The notes below the pieces were generated by a model. That model searched no databases. It had not been told where the DNA came from and was given only the letters and a program-made list of their open reading frames with translations. Made by a program: the position numbers and the translations under genes. From assembly GCA_036258195.1 (NCBI GenBank), contig DATAED010000457.1:1-9909 (forward strand): a stretch of 9,909 bases of DNA, given 5' to 3'. Origin of the DNA: JAKAIY01 sp036258195. Lineage in GTDB: Bacteria > Chloroflexota > Ktedonobacteria > Ktedonobacterales > JADMIN01. Positions 5,991 to 9,909 of this stretch are shown here, in pieces; within the stretch, counting starts at the first letter, position 1, and every line of letters starts with the position of its first letter.

Positions 5991-8324
5991 TCACAGCGTC
6001 GAGCCAACCACGGTTGACTGCTCCGACAGGAGTCGTGCGGCTTCATCTCCGGCTTCGTTTGCGCTGACTTCCACATCGGCCAGGCGCAACTCGAGCGAGG
6101 CAAGCAGGAAGGCGAGCGTTGATTCCGCGCCTTGATTCTGATTCACCCGATCGGGTTGGAGGCCATCGCAACACGCGCCCGTCTGTGCATCGTACAGCGC
6201 GAGGCCGAGATCATTGTCACCGAGGAACCAACCAGATACCCGAGTCGCCTGTCGCCGCCACTGCGCATCTCCGGTCACGCGGAACGCGTCCAGATAGGCG
6301 GCGATGGTCGCGTAGGCCTCGATCGGCTGCTGATCGAAGCGTGTGCGCGCCTGGCCTTGCCGGTAGAAGCCGAGGCAGCCAATCGGCACAAACTGACCAT
6401 GCTCGCCAGACTGTACGCCCGCCAGCCAGGTCAGCGATCTCAGCGCCGCTTCGACGTAGTCATCCCGATGCATGCTGACGCCCGACAGCAGAAGCGCCCG
6501 CGACAGGGTGGCGTTATCATAGGTCAGGCGGTCCTCGAACCAGGGCCAGTCTGCGGCGCTCGCCCCCTCGTACAGCCGCATGAGCCGACCGGCGAGTTCG
6601 TCACGCGCCCGTTGGACGCCGCGATCCTCGCCAAAGCGCCTGAGGTACTCATCAATGCCCAGCAGGGCAAACGCCCAGGCGCGCGGAGCCGCGCAGGTCA
6701 GCGCAGCGGGCAGCGCCTGGACGAAGAGCGCATTCGCCAGGCTGACCCACCCCTGAGGCGCCGAGCGCCCAATCACCGCGCCGAGCGCCCAGAGCGCGCG
6801 ACCGTGGCTATCCTCGGAGCCAGTGTCTTCCAGCCAGCGCCGGTCATACGACAGCATATTGCGAAAACGTCCGGCCTCCGCGTTGAAGGCATAGGCGATG
6901 AACGCCAGATAGCGTGTCGCCAGGTCGCCCGCGATAACTGGCCCAACAGCGCCAAGCTGGTCCAGAAAGACAGCCGCGAGCAGGCCACGCGCATTGTCAT
7001 CCAGCGAATAGCCCTCGCGATAGTTAGGGACTGAGAAGGTGGCATGCTGTAGCAGACCAACGCCGTCCGTCATACGGCGCAGGTGATCGAGACGAATCGG
7101 CGGCAGTTCAGTGGTATGCGGCGCCCACGCATGGGCATGCGCAGACTGAGGCTGAAGTAGATTGTCATCGAGAACCTGGAGCAGGAGGCGTTCGTAGTCC
7201 TCTGCCACATGCGGCCAGGTCATTGTACGGCCGAGTGTGTAGGCGCGTTTACGCATGGCGTGACGTTCGGCCCCGTGGTCGAGCAAGTGGATCACCTGCT
7301 GTGCGATGGCTGCGGAATCGCGGAACGGCACGAGCACGCCGCGCCCCTCGTCCAGCAGTTCTGTCGCATGGACATAGGGCGTTGAGATGACGGCTTTGCC
7401 CGCGCCAACTGTATACGCCAGCGTGCCAGAGACCACCTGCTCAGGATTGAGGTAGGGGGTGATGTAGAGATCCGCTGCGCCAATCCACTCGACAAGCTCT
7501 GCCAATGGAACGAACTGGTCGTAGAAGACGACGTTGCGCTCGACCTGCAACTCACGCGCCAGCCGCTGGAGCTCCAGGCGATAGGCCTCGCCATGCGTGC
7601 GCCGCACGTGCGGATGCGTCGCGCCCAGCACGATGTAGACAACATCGGGGTGACGCTCCAGGATGGCGGGCATTGCCGCGATGGCATGCTCGATGCCCTT
7701 ATTGGGTGAGAGCAGGCCAAATGAGAGCATGACAACCTTACCCTCGGCGTCGAACTGGTCTTTGTAGAAGTTTGGATCGATGAAGGCGACATCCGGGATT
7801 CCGTGGGGAATATAGCTGATCTTCTCAACCGCCGCCGCATAGTGATCATGCAGGATGTCGCGGGCCTGATGGCTCATGACGACCAGGCGGTCAGACAGCC
7901 GGACAATCTCATCCATCACCCGGCGCTGCGTCGCGTCTGGCGCGCGCAGAACGGTGTGGAGCACCGTCACGATCGGCGCATGCGTCTCACGCAACAGCTC
8001 GAGCACATGACTCCCGGACGGGCCACCGTAGATACCATATTCGTGCTGGAGGACGACCATATCCACGCCATTGGTGTTCAAGAAGTCCGCAGCGCGCTGA
8101 TACGACGCGATATCCTGTTCCGCAATCTCGAGCCGCACGCGGTCTGGGTAGGCATAGTTTTCGTCGCCATCGTTGATAGCGACGGCAAAAACACTGGTGT
8201 TAGGGAGTTGCGTGGCCAGCGCCTCGCATACATCGGCGGTAAATGTGGCGATGCCACAGTGTCGCGGGAGATGCGTACCAATGACCGCGATTTGGCGAAG
8301 TGGCGAGGTCCGTGAGTGATCCAT
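5991..8324 (-). CDS. GT4 glycosyltransferase fused to an (alpha/alpha)-toroid glycosidase-like domain
   Basis: A 777-residue, two-part cytoplasmic protein. Residues ~10-385 form a GT-B glycosyltransferase of family GT4: N-terminal loop HCGIATFT (22-29), HEYGIYGGPSG (94-104), HGIPD (174-178), SFGLLSPNKGIE (201-212) and the donor-site segment NPEQVVSGTLAYTVGAGK (293-310) followed by STPYVHATELL. The usual second Glu of the EX7E motif is Ala303 here. Residues ~405-750 are all helical with repeated acidic/aromatic motifs: YSLDDNARGLL (439-449), EDSHGRALWALG (504-515), FEDRLTYDNATLSRALL (596-612), FDQQPIEAYATIAAY (663-677) and NQGAESTLAFLLA (730-742). These resemble six-hairpin glycosidase-type toroids. 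The ATG at 8324 has AGGA 5 nt upstream. It is the first gene of an operon with the GH130 gene 22 bp downstream. The fused enzyme probably builds or remodels a mannose-containing oligosaccharide; donor, acceptor and the activity of the C-terminal domain are unknown. Confidence 0.9.
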   Translation of the reverse strand: MDHSRTSPLRQIAVIGTHLPRHCGIATFTADVCEALATQLPNTSVFAVAINDGDENYAYPDRVRLEIAEQDIASYQRAADFLNTNGVDMVVLQHEYGIYGGPSGSHVLELLRETHAPIVTVLHTVLRAPDATQRRVMDEIVRLSDRLVVMSHQARDILHDHYAAAVEKISYIPHGIPDVAFIDPNFYKDQFDAEGKVVMLSFGLLSPNKGIEHAIAAMPAILERHPDVVYIVLGATHPHVRRTHGEAYRLELQRLARELQVERNVVFYDQFVPLAELVEWIGAADLYITPYLNPEQVVSGTLAYTVGAGKAVISTPYVHATELLDEGRGVLVPFRDSAAIAQQVIHLLDHGAERHAMRKRAYTLGRTMTWPHVAEDYERLLLQVLDDNLLQPQSAHAHAWAPHTTELPPIRLDHLRRMTDGVGLLQHATFSVPNYREGYSLDDNARGLLAAVFLDQLGAVGPVIAGDLATRYLAFIAYAFNAEAGRFRNMLSYDRRWLEDTGSEDSHGRALWALGAVIGRSAPQGWVSLANALFVQALPAALTCAAPRAWAFALLGIDEYLRRFGEDRGVQRARDELAGRLMRLYEGASAADWPWFEDRLTYDNATLSRALLLSGVSMHRDDYVEAALRSLTWLAGVQSGEHGQFVPIGCLGFYRQGQARTRFDQQPIEAYATIAAYLDAFRVTGDAQWRRQATRVSGWFLGDNDLGLALYDAQTGACCDGLQPDRVNQNQGAESTLAFLLASLELRLADVEVSANEAGDEAARLLSEQSTVVGSTL

Positions 8325-8328
8325 GTCT

Positions 8329-8348
8329 TTCCTATCTGTTCCTATCTG
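8329..8348 (-). promoter_or_regulatory. Duplicated ribosome binding site of the GT4 fusion gene
   Basis: TTCCTATCTG occurs twice in tandem (8329-8338 and 8339-8348). On the mRNA this reads CAGATAGGAA repeated, then AGAC and the ATG. The inner AGGA is 5 nt from the ATG at 8324 and is the likely Shine-Dalgarno. The outer copy is 10 nt further up and may be a standby site or a slippage duplication. Confidence 0.55.
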
Positions 8349-8409
8349 TCGTTGTTGTCCAGAACGACCACCGCAGACCCACGGAATGACCCACAGGCTG
8401 CGCAACGCA

Positions 8410-8421
8410 CTGACCGGTCAG
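8410..8421. promoter_or_regulatory. 12-bp palindrome, candidate operator for the sugar operon
   Basis: CTGACCGGTCAG is a perfect 12-bp palindrome 86 bp before the GT4 start codon. Symmetry extends by two further pairs after one mismatch (GC outside A/C). Size and position suit binding by a dimeric repressor such as a TetR- or LacI-type protein, but no regulator gene is present in the window. Chance is possible in GC-rich DNA. Confidence 0.4.
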
Positions 8422-8496
8422 CGCGCGTGGCGCGTAAGAGACGGTAGTGGAGAAGCGACGCCGGAAGGGCCATCAAGCCCTCTGGACTTCGGGCGT

Positions 8497-8551
8497 CTCG
8501 CGACCTTTCAATGGGAGGCGTGTCCTTGCTCATTCCAGGCCGCGTCGCGAG
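8497..8551. repeat. Spaced 8-bp inverted repeat pair in the GT4 upstream region
   Basis: CTCGCGAC (8497-8504) and its reverse complement GTCGCGAG (8544-8551) are separated by 39 bp. Each contains the palindrome TCGCGA, so each arm could be an independent site of one DNA-binding protein. The 47-bp centre-to-centre distance would allow looping or cooperative binding. Confidence 0.35.
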
Positions 8552-8569
8552 GAAACACAGGAAACACAG
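8552..8569. repeat. Tandem 9-bp repeat GAAACACAG
   Basis: GAAACACAG is present twice in direct succession, next to the right arm of the CTCGCGAC/GTCGCGAG pair. Two copies only; it may be a slippage product or a paired protein site. Confidence 0.35.
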
Positions 8570-8611
8570 CATCATGGGGGAGAACTGACGTGGTTATGAG
8601 TGAGCGCCGGG

Positions 8612-8651
8612 TAGCAACAGCCTAGCAACCGCTTAGCAACAGACTAGCAAC
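8612..8651. repeat. Four TAGCAAC copies at exact 11-bp period
   Basis: TAGCAAC starts at 8612, 8623, 8634 and 8645, each exactly 11 bp apart. The 4-bp spacers alternate (AGCC, CGCT, AGAC, CGCC), so the array also reads as two 22-bp units differing at two positions. The last copy contains the TAG stop codon of the PRC/BON gene in reverse (GTTGCTAG). The array therefore straddles the 3' end of that gene and the far upstream region of the sugar operon. The helical-turn spacing would put all copies on one face of DNA. It is too short and too regular for a CRISPR array. Confidence 0.75.
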
Positions 8652-9684
8652 CGCCCGGAGCCACATCCGTGTGGTTCGTGACGCCCGCCATCACCGAAAT
8701 GCCCTCCTCAGCAGTCGTCACACGCAGCTCATTGATGACGCTCTTGACCATCGAACAGCTGGAAGCGACGATGCCAGCGTGCTCTCGCGCTGCAGGCGTT
8801 GGCACGCTGCCACGCAAATAGACGACGCCAAGGCGCGGGTACACACCAATGTGTTGGCGTCGATCTGCGCCCGGATCCTGGGCGAGCGCCATCGACACGG
8901 TGGCCGCCAGCGCATCGTCAGCGGTGAGCTCATTGCGTAGCGCTGTTAGACCTCGGACGCCTTGTACCTGATCCTCCGCCATGCGCCGCTTGCCGCCGCT
9001 CGCCACATGCCCGCGCAGCCAGACTTCGCCATCTACCGGCTGAATCTCGATGCCGGGAAGGTCCACGCGCAGTGGCGCGTAATCGAAGAGCCTGGCGTAC
9101 ACGTCCTGGCGCAAGACCGTATCCGAGCGATAGGGCAGCAAGCGCTTTTGGGGCAGCCCATCTAAGCGCACGCTGATTTGCCGCGCCGTCATGCCGATGA
9201 TGATGCGCGCCGGAGCCGCAGCCTCGCGGCGCATTCCATGGATGCCCTGCGCGACGACGAAATGGCGCATCGTCTCCGACGGAGCCGTGACGGTCATCTG
9301 GGCGAGCCGCCCCAGGTAGACGCCATTGGCGCGAACCGTGGTAAACGCGGTCAGTGTCATGCCAGCGGGCGCCGTTTGCCGTTCGATCTGCTCGCGGGAA
9401 AGATCCAGCGTGAGCGTCTCAGCAGCCGCCGCGATGACATGCTCCAGCGAGACGAAGAAGCAGGGGCGGAACGGCCCCCTGCGGATGCCGACCTCAACGA
9501 CTGTGCGTCGTTGTCCATCGGCTACGAGTGCGACGAGTGAGCCGGCGGCGCCATCGCTGGCCTGAACGTCTGCGCCAAAGCGAAACCTTCTGACGGCCGC
9601 AAACGTGCTCACGGTATCGCGCACGCCGTATTGAACGCTGTACCGAAGGCCGCTCTGGGGGCCTTGCTGTGTTGTGTTCGCCAT
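8644..9684 (-). CDS. PRC-barrel/BON multidomain protein
   Basis: A 346-residue soluble protein that reads as four modules. Residues ~34-100 resemble a PRC-barrel: FGADVQASDGAAGSLVALVA, then VEVGIRRGPF and the LTLDLSREQIE ending. Residues ~108-176 look like a second, more diverged PRC-type barrel (GVYLGRLAQMTV, then PARIIIGMTARQISVRLDGL). Residues ~188-255 and ~256-323 are two BON domains (PF04972) with the patterns GEVWLRGHVASGGKRRMAED and GVVYLRGSVPTPAAREHAG, each followed by a VxGV/NEL-type end. No signal peptide or membrane helix is seen, so it should be cytoplasmic, unlike the periplasmic BON proteins OsmY and the lipoprotein DolP. The ATG at 9684 is chosen because homology-like sequence begins soon after it. 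Upstream codons are open but of odd composition, and the site GGAAA is weak. PRC and BON modules bind RNA, lipids or partner proteins; the role here is unknown. Confidence 0.82.
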   Translation of the reverse strand: MANTTQQGPQSGLRYSVQYGVRDTVSTFAAVRRFRFGADVQASDGAAGSLVALVADGQRRTVVEVGIRRGPFRPCFFVSLEHVIAAAAETLTLDLSREQIERQTAPAGMTLTAFTTVRANGVYLGRLAQMTVTAPSETMRHFVVAQGIHGMRREAAAPARIIIGMTARQISVRLDGLPQKRLLPYRSDTVLRQDVYARLFDYAPLRVDLPGIEIQPVDGEVWLRGHVASGGKRRMAEDQVQGVRGLTALRNELTADDALAATVSMALAQDPGADRRQHIGVYPRLGVVYLRGSVPTPAAREHAGIVASSCSMVKSVINELRVTTAEEGISVMAGVTNHTDVAPGGC

Positions 9685-9702
9685 GGATATTTCCGCGCTT
9701 TC

Positions 9703-9743
9703 ATGCTCGCACTCATCGAGCCCAGTGGGTTCTTCACGAGCAT
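9703..9743 (-). promoter_or_regulatory. Leader inverted repeats with two alternative pairings upstream of the PRC/BON gene
   Basis: In the leader, CGAGCAT (plus 9737-9743) can pair with ATGCTCG (9703-9709) to give a 7-bp stem. The inner CGAGC at 9717-9721 can instead pair with GCTCG at 9705-9709 to give a shorter stem with a 7-nt loop. The two pairings exclude each other and lie 18 nt or more upstream of the start codon, near the ribosome site. This could modulate translation, but short GC-rich repeats arise easily by chance. The remaining DNA up to the window end shows no other clear element. Confidence 0.3.
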
Positions 9744-9909
9744 CCCAAGGACAACAACCTACATAGTTCACACAGCGCAGCCGAATTGACGCAGTCAGGC
9801 GTGGGGCATGGCTAGCGCGCTGCCGATGCGCTGCTGCCGTCGGACGACCCTGCCACTGAGAAGCCATACGCTTCTGACCCACCTGCGGCGAGCTCCTGCC
9901 TCAGCAAGC

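Larger units (their letters stand above)
8325..8643. other. Repeat-rich intergenic region upstream of the GT4-GH130 operon
   Basis: The 319 bp between the PRC/BON gene and the GT4 gene contain no credible gene but several short ordered elements. From the GT4 start outward these are a duplicated 10-bp unit covering the ribosome site (8329-8348), a 12-bp palindrome (8410-8421), a small hairpin with stem AGGGC/GCCCT (8466-8481), an 8-bp inverted repeat pair CTCGCGAC/GTCGCGAG (8497-8504 and 8544-8551), a tandem 9-bp GAAACACAG pair (8552-8569) and the 11-bp periodic TAGCAAC array (8612-8651). The density suggests the control region of the sugar operon. No consensus promoter was clear. Confidence 0.55.

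Noticed and set aside
6132..7034. 300-codon plus-strand open frame
   Set aside because: It lies wholly antisense to the GT4 fusion gene, whose motifs are clear; the plus-strand product is Arg/Pro-rich without a recognisable fold. Long antisense frames are common in GC-rich genes.
8466..8481. Intrinsic terminator after the PRC/BON gene
   Set aside because: The AGGGC/GCCCT hairpin has only a 5-bp stem, no T-run follows on the minus strand, and it is about 160 bp from the stop codon.
8342..8575. 77-codon minus-strand open frame upstream of the GT4 gene
   Set aside because: It covers the repeats and palindromes of the control region, has no domain and no clear ribosome site.
8612..8651. Possible CRISPR array
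   Set aside because: Repeats are 7 bp with 4-bp spacers, far below CRISPR dimensions, and no cas gene is present.

Overview
The window looks like chromosomal DNA from a GC-rich bacterium. All eight genes I accept lie on the minus strand, so transcription runs from high to low coordinates. The gene content suggests a Chloroflexota-type organism (for example a Ktedonobacteria- or Thermomicrobia-like lineage): a PRC-barrel/BON protein without a signal peptide, small stress-type membrane proteins, and a GT4 fusion paired with a GH130 enzyme. That assignment is inference from gene style only. I saw no rRNA, tRNA, CRISPR array, transposase, phage gene or replication origin.

Right part (9684 down to 5012): a 346-residue protein with two PRC-barrel-like segments followed by two BON domains comes first. 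After 319 bp of non-coding DNA rich in short repeats and palindromes comes a two-gene carbohydrate operon. It encodes a 777-residue fusion of a GT4 glycosyltransferase with an all-helical (alpha/alpha)-toroid domain and, 22 bp later, a 318-residue GH130 mannoside phosphorylase/hydrolase-type enzyme. The two probably act on the same beta-mannoside-type sugar, one in synthesis and one in turnover; the substrate cannot be read from the sequence.

Middle (4151-5011): about 860 bp without a convincing gene. It contains a few short repeats and one small inverted repeat near the next gene.

Left part (4150 down to 189): five membrane-protein genes in a row. They are a GlsB/YeaQ/YmgE (transglycosylase-associated) protein, a YggT protein, an unrecognised 139-residue membrane protein, a YihY/BrkB protein and an AI-2E family permease. 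The last two overlap by 4 bp (ATGA), and the first three have the same AGGAG Shine-Dalgarno sequence 7 nt before their ATG. This suggests a shared envelope- or osmotic-stress role, but none of these families has a firmly known function in this setting. A perfect 24-bp palindrome lies between the YggT gene and the unrecognised gene.

No strong sigma-70-type promoter could be assigned by eye. The best regulatory candidates are palindromes and tandem repeats in the gaps.
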